Positions 43,202 through 52,087 of a DNA stretch of 64,000 nt are shown here, piece by piece; positions within the stretch are counted from its first letter, which is position 1, and every line of letters starts with the position of its first letter. A model generated the notes under the pieces. That model saw only the letters and a list, made by a program, of their open reading frames with translations, did no database searches and had not been told where the DNA came from. This DNA comes from Acidobacterium sp. (GTDB lineage: Bacteria > Acidobacteriota > Terriglobia > Terriglobales > Acidobacteriaceae): the NCBI GenBank assembly GCA_003166955.1, contig PMUI01000044.1, forward strand, positions 1-64,000, in the 5' to 3' direction. A program made the translations under genes and the position numbers.

Positions 43202-44950
43202 ATGAATGCAGCGGCCCGCCGCCTCTCCTCCCTCCTCCTCGCGTTCATCTTCAGCACTTCCCTTTTTGCTCAGAGCGCAACCTCCCCCCGGGAAAATCCA
43301 GACTGGTGGAAGAACGCGGTCATCTACGAAATTTATCCACGCAGTTTTCAGGACTCCAACGGCGACGGCATCGGCGACCTCAACGGCATCACCTCGCGCC
43401 TCGACTATCTGCAGGCGCTCGGCATCGACGCCATCTGGCTCACGCCCATCTATCCCTCGCCTCAGGTCGATTTCGGCTACGACATTTCCGACTACACCGC
43501 CATCGATCCGCAGTACGGAACCATGGCCGACTTCGATCGCCTCGTCACCGAAGCGCGCAAGCGCAACATCGGCATCATCATGGATCTCGTCCTGAACCAC
43601 ACCTCCGACCAGCACCCGTGGTTCCTCGAGTCACACAGCTCCCGCAACAATCCCAAGCGCGACTGGTATATGTGGCACGACCCGAAGATGGTCGACGGCA
43701 AGCCGGAGCCGCCGAACAACTGGCTCTCCGTCTTCGGCCACTCCGCCTGGCAGTGGGACGCGAAGACCGGCCAGTACTACTACCACCGCTTCTACATCCA
43801 GCAGCCCGACCTCAACTGGAGCAACCCTGCAGTTCGCAAAGCGATGTACGACGTCGAGCGCTTCTGGATCCAGCATGGCGTCGCCGGCTTCCGCCTCGAT
43901 GCCATCACTTCACTCTTTGAGGACCCGACCTTTACCGACGAGAACTACGTTCTCGGCCCCGATGGCAAGCCGCTCATCAACGTCTATGGCGATAAGCAGG
44001 TGGACACACTCAAGACCGACAATCTGCCGGAGGTTCACGATGTTTTGCGCGAACTCCGCCAGGTCGCCGATCAGACCCATGGCCGCAAAGTCATCCTCAT
44101 CGGCGAAACGTATCTTCGGTCTATCGACGACCTGCGCAAAATGTACGGCCCCCACAACGACGAACTCGACTTACCCATGGACATGCAAGTCGGCTTCATC
44201 AATCGCTTCGACGTAAATACGTTTCGCGAACGTATCAACCAGGCTGAGACGGAAATCAATGGCGATGAGCCGCTGTTCGTTTTCGATAACCACGACAACT
44301 TCCGCTGGGATCGCTACGACCACGATGCGCACCACGAGGATGCAGGCCGCGTCATCGCTGCGGTACTGTCCGCCTCGCGCGACACCGCGATGATGTACTA
44401 CGGCGACGAAATTGGCATGGTCACCACGCCGCCGACGCGCAAAGACGACGTGAAGGATCCCATCGGCATCACCGGCTGGCCGAAGGAGAAGGGCCGCGAC
44501 GGCGAGCGCACACCCATGCAGTGGAGCGACGGCCCTGACGCGGGCTTCTCACCATCGGGCGTGAAGACCTGGCTGCCCATCCCGCCGAGTTACGAGCAGA
44601 ACAACGTCGCCGCCGAAGAGCACGAGCCTGACTCGATGCTGCGCTGGTACGAGCAACTCATCGCGCTCAGGAAGCAGGACCCCGCTCTGCACGCCGGAGC
44701 GGAGACGATGCTCAACACAATCGACGAGAATGTCCTCTCCTGGCTCCGCGAAGCGGACAACGGAGAAGTTGTCGTCGTCGCCTGCAACTTTACCGATCAG
44801 CCGCAGACCGTCAGCTTCGACCTTTCCGCGCAGGGCGTTCGCGGCACCGGTGTGAAGACGTTGCTGAAAACCCCCGGCGGCACTGACCCAGCATCTCTAC
44901 GGTCAGTCCAGCTCGGGCCTTTCGGCGTCTACATCGGCCGGGTCGAATAA
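43202..44950 (+). CDS. Exported GH13 alpha-glucosidase/alpha-amylase-family enzyme
   Basis: A 582-residue GH13 enzyme with a signal peptide (SSLLLAFIFSTSLFAQ). The nucleophile is Asp233 (GFRLDAI), the acid/base Glu302 (IGETY), and the third acid Asp365 (FDNHDN). WWKNAVIYEIYPRSFQDSNG with DGIGDLNGI is typical of oligo-1,6-glucosidase/alpha-glucosidase/trehalose synthase subfamilies, and PMQW followed by GFSP near residue 440 supports alpha-glucosidase. It starts 101 nt after the copper-fusion gene with AGGAG upstream, so it may have its own promoter. It probably cleaves maltodextrins or isomalto-oligosaccharides in the periplasm. Confidence 0.9.
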   Translation: MNAAARRLSSLLLAFIFSTSLFAQSATSPRENPDWWKNAVIYEIYPRSFQDSNGDGIGDLNGITSRLDYLQALGIDAIWLTPIYPSPQVDFGYDISDYTAIDPQYGTMADFDRLVTEARKRNIGIIMDLVLNHTSDQHPWFLESHSSRNNPKRDWYMWHDPKMVDGKPEPPNNWLSVFGHSAWQWDAKTGQYYYHRFYIQQPDLNWSNPAVRKAMYDVERFWIQHGVAGFRLDAITSLFEDPTFTDENYVLGPDGKPLINVYGDKQVDTLKTDNLPEVHDVLRELRQVADQTHGRKVILIGETYLRSIDDLRKMYGPHNDELDLPMDMQVGFINRFDVNTFRERINQAETEINGDEPLFVFDNHDNFRWDRYDHDAHHEDAGRVIAAVLSASRDTAMMYYGDEIGMVTTPPTRKDDVKDPIGITGWPKEKGRDGERTPMQWSDGPDAGFSPSGVKTWLPIPPSYEQNNVAAEEHEPDSMLRWYEQLIALRKQDPALHAGAETMLNTIDENVLSWLREADNGEVVVVACNFTDQPQTVSFDLSAQGVRGTGVKTLLKTPGGTDPASLRSVQLGPFGVYIGRVE

Positions 44951-45078
44951 GCACCGCTTCTTTGCGAAAGTCACCAGCTCAAGGTCACGGTCCTTTCCGT
45001 GTAGCCTGGGCCATCGGGGAACTGAACCTGTTACAAAGCACTCCTCACAAGTCCTTTGTAGAGAATGACTTGGGTATC

Positions 45079-45117
45079 TCGATTTGCTGACCAGCTGACC
45101 TGCGGTCAGCATATCGA
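45079..45117. promoter_or_regulatory. 14-bp inverted repeat between GH13 and tRNA-Gln
   Basis: TCGATTTGCTGACC (45079-45092) and GGTCAGCATATCGA (45104-45117) pair with a single mismatch across 11 nt. It lies ~95 nt past the tRNA 3' end on the tRNA strand and ~130 nt after the GH13 stop. It may help end transcription of either, or be an operator or a small mobile-element remnant; there is no T-run. Confidence 0.4.
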
Positions 45118-45212
45118 ATATCTTGTTTATATTCAATCGCTTACGGAAAGACCCGCAAGACTGGTCCAGAACGCCGGTCGCGAAGCGATTGGGTAAGTCG
45201 AATGTTTTCAGT

Positions 45213-45286
45213 TGGCTGCCCCCCAGGGATTCGAACCCCGATATGCTGATCCAGAGTCAGCTGTCCTGCCGTTGAACGAGGGGGCA
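45213..45286 (-). tRNA. tRNA-Gln (anticodon CTG)
   Basis: On the minus strand, acceptor TGCCCCC pairs with GGGGGCA, then discriminator G and an encoded CCA (45213-45215). The anticodon stem GCTGA/TCAGC closes the loop CTCTGGA, whose central triplet is CTG. The T arm is CGGGG-TTCGAAT-CCCTG. The D-arm fits TTCAACGGCAGGA. All arms fold as a standard cloverleaf of 71 nt plus CCA. CTG reads the CAG glutamine codon. Confidence 0.93.
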
Positions 45287-45406
45287 GTCTTGCAGCCAGG
45301 TCGCGGCGCAAAGCCGCCTTTTCATACTATCGGCCCTGCGAAGACGGGTCAATAACTGGTCCAGGTCAACGATCACGCTCTCCGGCCCCGGACCTCAGAT
45401 GCGTGT

Positions 45407-45455
45407 GTCTCAGGTCTCCTGCTCTCTGTCTCCGGTCTTCTCACTCTTCTCTTAG
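45407..45455. repeat. Tandem degenerate heptamers at the 3' end of the ybbP-like gene
   Basis: Seven 7-nt units in register, such as GTCTCAG, GTCTCCT, GCTCTCT, GTCTCCG and GTCTTCT. They cover the stop codon region (stop at 45441-45443) of the permease gene. Unlike most other arrays in the window this one is at a 3' end. Confidence 0.65.
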
Positions 45456-48047
45456 GATTTCCAGCGGCTTCTGTCCCAGGATGTGGAAGCTCGCGATCCA
45501 TCCCGTCACCACCGCCAGCGCCGCCGTCCCCAACACCGCCGTCAGCGATCCGCGCACATCGCGCTGGAACACCACATCCATGCGGTGCAGCAAAATCCTC
45601 GACAGCACATTCGCGAACAGCGTGCCCACCGCGCCCGCCAGCAGCCCCAACACTACAAACTCCACGCTGAACACCGTCGCGATGCGGTTCCGCGTCGCGC
45701 CCAGCGTCTTCAGCACCACGACCTCGCGGATCCTGCGAAACCGCGTGCTCGCAATGCTCGACGCCAGGATGATCAGCCCCGACAGAATCGAAAACCCGGC
45801 GAGAAAACGGATCACAATCGTGATCTGATCCACCACGCCGGCGATCGTCTGCAAGATATCCGCAATGTTGATCACCGTCACCGTCGGGTAGGTCGCAAAC
45901 AGCGCCCGCTCGATCTCGGGAATCGCCGCCGGCCGCGCGTGAATGTCGCCGTACCAAACCGTCGGCGCATCCGCGAGCAGCGCCTTCGGCAGGATGAACT
46001 CGCTCCGCGCAAACGCGTGTTCGCCCACGATCTTGTAGATCGCCGACACCTTCACCGGGATCGGTGTGTCCCCCACGACAAATGTCACCTGCGACCCAAT
46101 CTTCAGATTCAGCCGCTTCGCCACATGATCCACAACCGCGAATTCGCTGGTCCCGACCCCCGTCCACCATTTTCCTTCCGCGACCTTCGTCCCCTCCGGC
46201 GCCACATCTGCCCACGATAACGTCGCGTTTCGCAGCAGCCGATTCGGATAGTTCTTCAGTTTCAGCTGATCCACCGGCGTCCCGTCAATCGACTCCACCC
46301 GCGCCGAGATAATCGGAACCGCCTCCAGATCTCCAATCACCCCTGGCTGCTTCTTCAGCTCCGCGCGAATCCCCGGCAGTTCCTCGGTGCTCATGTCGAT
46401 CAGAAACAGATTCGGCGTGTCCGTCTTCACGTCCTCATGCAGCGCATTCACAATCGACCGCTGCATCAGAAAAACGCTCAGGATCAGCATCACGCCGGTG
46501 CCCAGCGCCGCCAGCACCGCCGCCGACTGGTTCCCTGGACGATACAGATTCGCCAGCCCATGCCGCAGCGCCGAATGCAAATGTAACCGTGTCCGTGACA
46601 AAAAGGCCCGCAGCGTCCGCAGCGTCACCGCCGAAAGCCCCAGGATGAACACCAGCAGCCCTGCCAGGCAGATCGCAAACCACTTCCCCACCAGCATCGA
46701 ATCGGCCAGCGCCGCCGCAATCTCGCCCAGCCCGGCCAAAATCACCACCACCGACGCCAGCTGCAGCTTGTGCTCCTTCAGCCATCCGATCCAACCGCTC
46801 CCGTCGCCCGACTCCACCATCCGCCGCAGCACCAAACTCGGCCGCACATTCCTGACATCGAGCAGCGGCGGCAAACAAAACAGCAGCGTCGTCAGTATCC
46901 CTGTTCCAAGTGCCGCCAGCACCGGACTGAGCGGCAGCCGAATCTCTGGCCGCAGCGGCAGCAGTCTGCCAAGCACAGTCGGAAAAGCGTACTCCACACC
47001 CAGCCCCAGCACCACGCCAATCAACGCTCCGAACACACCAAGGAACAGTGTCTGTATCAAATAGATCCGCAAAATGTCCGACGACTTCGCCCCGATCGAC
47101 TTCATGATCGCCAGAATCTCGATCCGCTGCTGCAGGTGCGCCCGCATCGCCATCGCCACGCCAATCGCGCCCAGCACCATCGCCACCAGGCAAATCAGGC
47201 TCAACAATCCTGTTGCGCGGTCCACGCCCTGCGTCAGCGCGGGGCTGGTCTCGCGAAAATCCGTCACCTGCGCGTCCGGCAGAATCTTCTCAATCTGCGC
47301 GCGCACATCCGCCACCTTCAGCTTGTCTCCCAGCGCAAACAGATACCGCTCCGTCGCTCGGCTCCCAGGCTGCAGGAGTTCCGTCTCCTCCATCGCCTGG
47401 CGCGTCATCATCACGCGCGGCCCCAGCCCCACGCCCGCCGTCATCCAGTCCGGCTCCTTCACAATCACCGCCGCAATCCGGAACCACCGGCCACCAATCT
47501 TCAGCTCGTCGCCCACCTTCGCGCGCAACCGCACCAGCAGATTGTCATCCACCACTACCGTCGAATCGGTCAGCAGTGTGCGAAGATCCTGCCCCGTCGA
47601 CAACACCACCGTCCCGTAAAACGGATACTCGCTGGGATCCACTGCCTTCAGCGTCACCAGCAGCGGCACCGGATCGCCTTGCACCATGGCCATCGAGACC
47701 GTCTCCGTCACAACTGTCCGCCGCACGCCCAGGCCTGCCTGCGGGCCCGTCAGCGCATCCAGTTGCTTCTCCTCCGAAGGCGTCGCCTGCCGGAACATCC
47801 GCGCCGATAAATCTCCCGCCATAATGCTGCGCGCCTGCTCCAGCAGCGTCCGCGCAAACGACTCGCTGAATCCTCGCACCCCCGTCAGCGCCGCCACTCC
47901 AATTGCCACCGACAGCAGCACAAATAGAAACTTCGCTTTGCCCGCGCGCAGCTCTCGCCACGCAATCCTCGCCGCCACTCCCCACGGCAGCGGCTGCTTT
48001 CTCCTCACCAACTCCGCCGCTCCCGGCATTTCCTGATCGGCGCTCAT
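45441..48047 (-). CDS. ybbP: FtsX/MacB-type ABC permease (YbbP-like)
   Basis: An 868-residue inner-membrane permease with a large periplasmic region and FtsX domains (~270-400 and C-terminal). The first helix is FLFVLLSVAIGVAALTGVRGF. LQQRIEILAIMKSIGAKSSD and FRRIREVVVLKTLGATRNR are the two conserved cytoplasmic loops that contact the ATPase. ATGA overlaps the ATPase gene upstream by 4 bp. With the ATPase and the divergent tesA-like gene this reproduces the E. coli ybbA-ybbP / tesA arrangement. The transported or extracted lipid-like substrate is unknown. Confidence 0.88.
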   Translation of the reverse strand: MSADQEMPGAAELVRRKQPLPWGVAARIAWRELRAGKAKFLFVLLSVAIGVAALTGVRGFSESFARTLLEQARSIMAGDLSARMFRQATPSEEKQLDALTGPQAGLGVRRTVVTETVSMAMVQGDPVPLLVTLKAVDPSEYPFYGTVVLSTGQDLRTLLTDSTVVVDDNLLVRLRAKVGDELKIGGRWFRIAAVIVKEPDWMTAGVGLGPRVMMTRQAMEETELLQPGSRATERYLFALGDKLKVADVRAQIEKILPDAQVTDFRETSPALTQGVDRATGLLSLICLVAMVLGAIGVAMAMRAHLQQRIEILAIMKSIGAKSSDILRIYLIQTLFLGVFGALIGVVLGLGVEYAFPTVLGRLLPLRPEIRLPLSPVLAALGTGILTTLLFCLPPLLDVRNVRPSLVLRRMVESGDGSGWIGWLKEHKLQLASVVVILAGLGEIAAALADSMLVGKWFAICLAGLLVFILGLSAVTLRTLRAFLSRTRLHLHSALRHGLANLYRPGNQSAAVLAALGTGVMLILSVFLMQRSIVNALHEDVKTDTPNLFLIDMSTEELPGIRAELKKQPGVIGDLEAVPIISARVESIDGTPVDQLKLKNYPNRLLRNATLSWADVAPEGTKVAEGKWWTGVGTSEFAVVDHVAKRLNLKIGSQVTFVVGDTPIPVKVSAIYKIVGEHAFARSEFILPKALLADAPTVWYGDIHARPAAIPEIERALFATYPTVTVINIADILQTIAGVVDQITIVIRFLAGFSILSGLIILASSIASTRFRRIREVVVLKTLGATRNRIATVFSVEFVVLGLLAGAVGTLFANVLSRILLHRMDVVFQRDVRGSLTAVLGTAALAVVTGWIASFHILGQKPLEILREE

Positions 48048-48769
48048 CGCGTCTCCACCACATCTGCACCCACAGAACCTGGACGGCCCGTCCCCTGGTT
48101 CTGCAGATCGTCCGCCACCACCAACCCATCCCGCAACTGAATCCGCCGATCCGCGCGATCCGCAATCTGCGGATCATGCGTCACCAACACCAGCGTCGTC
48201 AACGACTCCCGCTGCCGCTCGCCCAGCAGTTCCAGCACATGCTGCCCGTTCGCCGAATCCAGATTCCCCGTCGGCTCATCGGCCAGCACAATCGGCGGTT
48301 CCAGTACAAACGCCCGCGCCAGCGCCACGCGCTGCTGCTCCCCGCCCGACAACTGAACCGGATAATGATGCAGCCGATCCTGCAACCCCACCGCTACCAG
48401 CAGCGATTCCGCCTTCTTCCGCGCATCGCCGCGCGCATTCAGCTCGTACGGCAGCATCACATTCTCCAGAGCCGTCAGCGTCGGAATCAGCTGGTACGAC
48501 TGAAACACAAATCCAATCCGCTGTCCGCGCACCTCTGCCAGCTTGTCCTCTTCGAGCCGGCTGATCGCGATCCCGTCCAGGATCACTTCGCCTTCCGTCG
48601 GAGAATCGAGCCCTGCCAGCAATCCCAGCAGCGTACTTTTCCCGCTCCCGCTCGCGCCCATGATCGCGGCAAACTGCCCTTTCGGAATCACGAGATCGAT
48701 TCCGCGCAGAATATCCACCGTCCGCGTCCCATTTCTAATGGACTTCTTCAGCCCCTTTACCTCGATCAT
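48044..48769 (-). CDS. ybbA: ABC transporter ATPase (YbbA/LolD-type)
   Basis: A 241-residue nucleotide-binding subunit for the FtsX-type permease encoded next. Walker A is GASGSGKST, the Q-loop FQSYQLIPTLTALENVMLP, the signature LSGGEQQR, Walker B VLADEPTGNLD and the H-loop THDPQ. This is the LolD/MacB/YbbA subfamily. The C-terminus has a ~20-residue tail beyond the typical end. The gene is divergent from the SGNH esterase with a ~107-bp gap that must hold both promoters. Confidence 0.92.
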   Translation of the reverse strand: MIEVKGLKKSIRNGTRTVDILRGIDLVIPKGQFAAIMGASGSGKSTLLGLLAGLDSPTEGEVILDGIAISRLEEDKLAEVRGQRIGFVFQSYQLIPTLTALENVMLPYELNARGDARKKAESLLVAVGLQDRLHHYPVQLSGGEQQRVALARAFVLEPPIVLADEPTGNLDSANGQHVLELLGERQRESLTTLVLVTHDPQIADRADRRIQLRDGLVVADDLQNQGTGRPGSVGADVVETR

Positions 48770-48876
48770 CCGCTCTCCTCTGCCCTACCCAATAGACTAT
48801 CGTTGTCGTCTAATCTGAATTGTCACCCGAGCGGTTCGCGGCAGCGAACGACGATGGACCTCGTATTTCCCCTTCC

Positions 48877-49497
48877 ATGATCTCCCGCCTCGCCCTCATC
48901 GCCGCTCTTCTTCTTCCTCTCACTGCATACGCTGCCCCGCCTCGCCCCGTTCCCGTCATCGTTTGCTTCGGCGACAGCATCACTGCCGGGTACGGCGTGG
49001 CCCCCGGCAGGGCTTACCCCGACGATCTCCAGAACGACCTCGATAGCCGCGGATACCACTACAAAGTCATCAACTCCGGCATCAGCGGCAACACCAGTAA
49101 AGACGGAGTCGACCGCCTGAAAGACGTTCTTCGCCTGCACCCAGCCATCGCCATCGTCGAATTCGGCGGCAACGACGGCCTCCGCGGCATACCCATCGCC
49201 GACACGCGCCGCAACCTCGAGAGCATAGTTTCTACCTTTCTTCAGTCCGGCAGCAAAGTCATCCTCGCCGGCATCACCCTGCCGCCGAACTACGGCGCGG
49301 ACTACATCAAACCGTTCGACGAGACCTACCGCCTCATCGCGGCAAAGTACCACGTGCCGCTCCTGCCCATGCTCTACGCCAATGTCTATGCGGTTCCCGG
49401 CGCCATCCAGGACGACGGCATCCACCCCACTGCCAAAGGGGCGCAGTTAGTAGCAGACAACTTCCTTCCGCTATTGCTGCCTCTCCTTCATAAGTAA
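48877..49497 (+). CDS. tesA: Exported SGNH esterase/lysophospholipase (TesA-like)
   Basis: A 206-residue SGNH hydrolase similar to E. coli TesA (thioesterase I / protease I / lysophospholipase L1). The signal peptide is LALIAALLLPLTAYA. Block I is FGDSITAGYG (nucleophile Ser), block II has the Gly in NSGISGNTSKDG, block III is GGNDGLRG (Asn) and block V is DGIHPTAKG with the catalytic Asp and His. The ATG at 48877 begins the signal peptide. Placed divergently from ybbA as in enterobacteria, which suggests the transporter and esterase act on a shared lipid-like substrate. Confidence 0.92.
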   Translation: MISRLALIAALLLPLTAYAAPPRPVPVIVCFGDSITAGYGVAPGRAYPDDLQNDLDSRGYHYKVINSGISGNTSKDGVDRLKDVLRLHPAIAIVEFGGNDGLRGIPIADTRRNLESIVSTFLQSGSKVILAGITLPPNYGADYIKPFDETYRLIAAKYHVPLLPMLYANVYAVPGAIQDDGIHPTAKGAQLVADNFLPLLLPLLHK

Positions 49498-49646
49498 TCA
49501 GCAAAATGCACATCGTTCGACAATGAATTCGAGAATTAGTTGTGGCCATTTTCCGGCAACTAAATCATGGCCAGGTGTTTTCATTTTCGTAGGCGAATGA
49601 CAAAGGCACTACCGCAACAAGCCATTCGCGCCAAGGAGCCCGCGCC

Positions 49647-49955
49647 ATGAAACTGACATTCGTTGCCACTGCCCTTCTCGCCCTTGCCAGCACCGCTGGA
49701 ATGGCACAGAACATCAACGAGCGTAAGGATTATCAGCAGGACCGCATCGCGCAGGGTGTGCGCAGCGGCGAACTCACCGCCCGCGAAACCCGCAATCTCG
49801 AAGGTCGCGAAGCCTCTATCAACCGCGAGGAGTACCAGATGCGCCGCAACGACGATGGCCGCCTCACTGGACGCGATCGCGCCATCCTCACGTGCCGTCA
49901 GGACCACGTCTCCAGCGCCATCTACCGCGACAAGCACAACGGCTTCGTCCGGTAA
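49647..49955 (+). CDS. Small secreted hypothetical protein
   Basis: A 102-residue protein with a signal peptide (KLTFVATALLALASTAGMA) and a mature part that is highly charged and largely helical, with a repeated pattern INERKDYQQDRIAQG, LTARETRNLEGREASIN and LTGRDRAILTCRQD. One Cys is present. GGAG precedes the ATG by ~8 nt. I do not recognise the family; proteins of this look are frequent in Acidobacteriota. A strong bidirectional terminator follows it. Function unknown. Confidence 0.8.
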   Translation: MKLTFVATALLALASTAGMAQNINERKDYQQDRIAQGVRSGELTARETRNLEGREASINREEYQMRRNDDGRLTGRDRAILTCRQDHVSSAIYRDKHNGFVR

Positions 49956-49965
49956 TGACCCGGCG

Positions 49966-50008
49966 CCCCATTCTGGTTGCGCGCGCCCCTGGCGCAACCA
50001 GAGTGGGG
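49966..50008. terminator. Strong bidirectional terminator-like hairpin
   Basis: CCCCATTCTGGTTGCG (49966-49981) and CGCAACCAGAGTGGGG (49993-50008) form a 16-bp stem with one mismatch and an 11-nt loop, between the convergent stops of the small secreted protein and truB. There is no long T-run, but the stem is the most stable in the window. Confidence 0.7.
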
Positions 50009-50013
50009 TGGTT

Positions 50014-50889
50014 TCACACTAAGACCACAAACGGCTGAAACAGTGTTCCAGCCACTCGCTTCCCCACCGCCACCAGATCCCGCTGTCCCTCAAAAATCTT
50101 CACCAGCGCCGCCTCCGAATACTCCGGCAGATTCACCTGCATCCCGTTCCGAATCCGCCCCACCGTCTGCTCGTCCGCCGTCACCGCGGGCATCTCCGGC
50201 AATATCGTGCGCGGATGCGGCATCCGCTCCTCCAGCTTCCCTTCCGCTGCCAACGTCTCCATCGCATCCACCGTCAGCGCCTCATCCAGCGTGAACGGCC
50301 CCGCCGCCGTTCTCCGCAGACTCGCCAGATGCGCGCCGCATCCCATCGCCTGCCCCATCGCATGCGCAATCGCCCGCACATACCCGCCCGCCGAAATCCG
50401 CATCGCGAACCGCGCCGTCTCGCCCTCGACGCTTTCGATCGCAAACGCGTCCACTGTAATCTTCACCGGTCTCAGCTCCGGCGTCTTACCCGCGCGCGCC
50501 AACTTGTACGCCGGCTTCCCTTCAATCTTCTTCGCGGAATACGGCGGCGGCGTCTGCTCAATCTCACCCCGGAACTTCGCCGCCTCCGCGCGCACCGACT
50601 CCAGCTTCAGCGCCACTTCGCGAGCCTCTCCGACGCGCTGCCCCTCGGCGTCATACGTATCCGTGGCGAATCCAAACCGGATCGTCCCCGCATACGCCTT
50701 CTCGCTTGTCGAGAAAAACTGCGCCAGCCGCGTGTACTTCCCCAACAGCAGCGGCAGCACCCCGGTCGCCATCGGATCCAGCGTGCCCAAATGTCCCACC
50801 GACTGCTCGCCTGTCGCGCGCCGCACCCTCGCCACCACGTCATGCGACGTCATCCCACCCGGCTTGTCGAGAATCAGCAGCCCGTTCAC
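50014..50889 (-). CDS. truB: tRNA pseudouridine(55) synthase
   Basis: Makes pseudouridine-55 in the T loop of tRNAs. The sequence NGLLILDKPGGMTSHDVV is the family start, and GHLGTLDPMATGVLPLLLG contains the catalytic Asp. The RISAGGYVRAIAHAMG segment and a short PUA-like C-terminus complete a ~291-residue protein. The open frame extends to 50964 (TTG) but that part overlaps the TonB-domain gene; GTG at 50889 fits the family start best, although its ribosome site is poor. It is the last gene of a run from the TonB-domain protein. Confidence 0.92.
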   Translation of the reverse strand: MNGLLILDKPGGMTSHDVVARVRRATGEQSVGHLGTLDPMATGVLPLLLGKYTRLAQFFSTSEKAYAGTIRFGFATDTYDAEGQRVGEAREVALKLESVRAEAAKFRGEIEQTPPPYSAKKIEGKPAYKLARAGKTPELRPVKITVDAFAIESVEGETARFAMRISAGGYVRAIAHAMGQAMGCGAHLASLRRTAAGPFTLDEALTVDAMETLAAEGKLEERMPHPRTILPEMPAVTADEQTVGRIRNGMQVNLPEYSEAALVKIFEGQRDLVAVGKRVAGTLFQPFVVLV

Positions 50890-50944
50890 TCTGTAACGAT
50901 AATCGCTTCCCGTCTCTTCGGAAACGAACAAGAAACTCACCCGC

Positions 50945-51373
50945 CTACTGCGGGGTGAAGTCAATATTCATCTGCGTCTTTACTTCCCGCGGCTGGCCAT
51001 TGAGCACAAATGGCTTATACGTCCACTTCCTCACTGCGTCGAATGCGGCATGTTGCAGAAGCGTTGGCCCCTGAATGACGCAAAGATCCTCCACGCTTCC
51101 TGTTTCCGAGATGGTCGCCTTCAGCACGACGCGCCCTTCGACATGAGCCTTCTTTGCGTCCCCGGGATACTTCGGATCTTTTCCGCCTATCCGGTTCCGA
51201 GACATAACCCCTGATGACACGACTACCCATTTGTGCGGCCCCTGGGACGGCGGACCCACGTCAGCAGGGCAGGCAAGTGAATCTTTGGGGGGAGCCGATT
51301 CGGAGTTCTGTCCTGAAAGAACCACCGATGCCGAAGTTAATAACACAGCAGCAAGAAACAAGTGTCGAATCAT
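50945..51373 (-). CDS. Exported protein with a TonB C-terminal-type domain
   Basis: A 142-residue protein with a signal peptide (MIRHLFLAAVLLTSASVVLS) and a TonB-like C-terminal domain: KYPGDAKKAHVEGRVVLKA, then ISETGSVEDLCVIQGP and AAFDAVRKWTYKPFVLNGQP. It lacks the transmembrane anchor and proline-rich linker of a true TonB, so it is more likely a periplasmic TonB-C fold protein than the energiser of the receptors here. Two Cys residues could form a disulfide. It ends 56 nt before the truB start. Confidence 0.8.
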   Translation of the reverse strand: MIRHLFLAAVLLTSASVVLSGQNSESAPPKDSLACPADVGPPSQGPHKWVVVSSGVMSRNRIGGKDPKYPGDAKKAHVEGRVVLKATISETGSVEDLCVIQGPTLLQHAAFDAVRKWTYKPFVLNGQPREVKTQMNIDFTPQ

Positions 51374-51406
51374 GTCCAACGAGTCTAGCCTAAAACCGGC
51401 AAATCC

Positions 51407-52045
51407 TCACAGCTGCGACGATGTCCGCTCCCGAATCAGCGACAGAAATTCCGCCCGCGTGTTGTGCTTCTGAAAAACGCCCAGCATCGCCGACGTCACC
51501 GTCGACGAGTTCTGCTTCTCCACCCCGCGCATCATCATGCACAGGTGCCGCGCCTCGATCACCACGCCCACGCCCTGCGGATGAATCGCCTCCTGAATTG
51601 CCTCCGCAATCTGCCGCGTCAGCCGCTCCTGCACCTGCAGCCGCCGTGCAAACACCTCCACCAGCCGCGGCGCTTTGCTCAGCCCGATCACCTTGCCGTC
51701 CGGAATGTATGCGACGTGCACCTTTCCGAAAAAGGGCAGCATGTGATGCTCGCACAGCGAGTACATTTCGATGTCCTTCACGATCACCATCTCGTCGTAC
51801 GCCACATCGAACAGCGCCCCGTGCAGAACATCCTTCGGATCCTCCCGGTACCCCTTCGTCAGAAACTCCAGCGCCTTCTCAACGCGCTCCGGCGTCTTCT
51901 CCAGACCGTCTCTGGTGGGATCGGCATCGTACCGCCGAATAATTTCGCGATAGATATCCTGCGTTGTTACATTTTCAAGCCCTGTCGCGCCGATAATCTC
52001 CACGTCCAACTTCTCCCGATCCTCATGCAACGTCGCTCTTGCCAT
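51407..52045 (-). CDS. folE: GTP cyclohydrolase I
   Basis: Converts GTP to dihydroneopterin triphosphate, first step of folate, biopterin and related pathways. At 212 residues it is the usual length. The zinc/catalytic region is [20 protein letters not shown], with HLCMMMRG giving the second Cys; [10 protein letters not shown] and [11 protein letters not shown] are family signatures. The ATG at 52045 is chosen because the family start lies just downstream; upstream is a heptamer array. It is the third gene of a three-gene pterin run with two 6-pyruvoyl-tetrahydropterin synthase-like genes directly upstream. Confidence 0.94.
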   Translation of the reverse strand: MARATLHEDREKLDVEIIGATGLENVTTQDIYREIIRRYDADPTRDGLEKTPERVEKALEFLTKGYREDPKDVLHGALFDVAYDEMVIVKDIEMYSLCEHHMLPFFGKVHVAYIPDGKVIGLSKAPRLVEVFARRLQVQERLTRQIAEAIQEAIHPQGVGVVIEARHLCMMMRGVEKQNSSTVTSAMLGVFQKHNTRAEFLSLIRERTSSQL

Positions 52046-52087
52046 CCTGACCGCCCTCTGTTCCCTAATCCCTATTCCCTGTTTTAA
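52046..52087. repeat. Tandem degenerate heptamers in the folE leader
   Basis: Six 7-nt units in register on the plus strand: CCTGACC, GCCCTCT, GTTCCCT, AATCCCT, ATTCCCT and GTTTTAA. The array ends directly at the folE start codon and reaches into the stop region of the upstream pterin synthase. On the folE strand it is purine-rich, giving AGGG-type ribosome-site-like words. Confidence 0.7.

Larger units (their letters stand above)
44951..45440. other. Intergenic stretch with tRNA-Gln and inverted repeats
   Basis: 490 bp between the GH13 gene and the end of the ybbP-like gene. It holds tRNA-Gln, the 14-bp inverted repeat at 45079-45117, a second inverted pair CAATCGCTT (45134-45142) / AAGCGATTG (45183-45191), and the start of a heptamer array. 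No protein-coding gene is supported. Confidence 0.6.

Noticed and set aside
45407-45455. Reading the heptamer arrays as a CRISPR array
   Set aside because: The units are 7 nt with no spacers, are degenerate, and no cas genes are present.
50945-51373. Calling the TonB-domain protein the TonB energiser of the receptors in this window
   Set aside because: It has a cleavable-type signal and no transmembrane anchor plus proline-rich linker, and no exbB/exbD is nearby.
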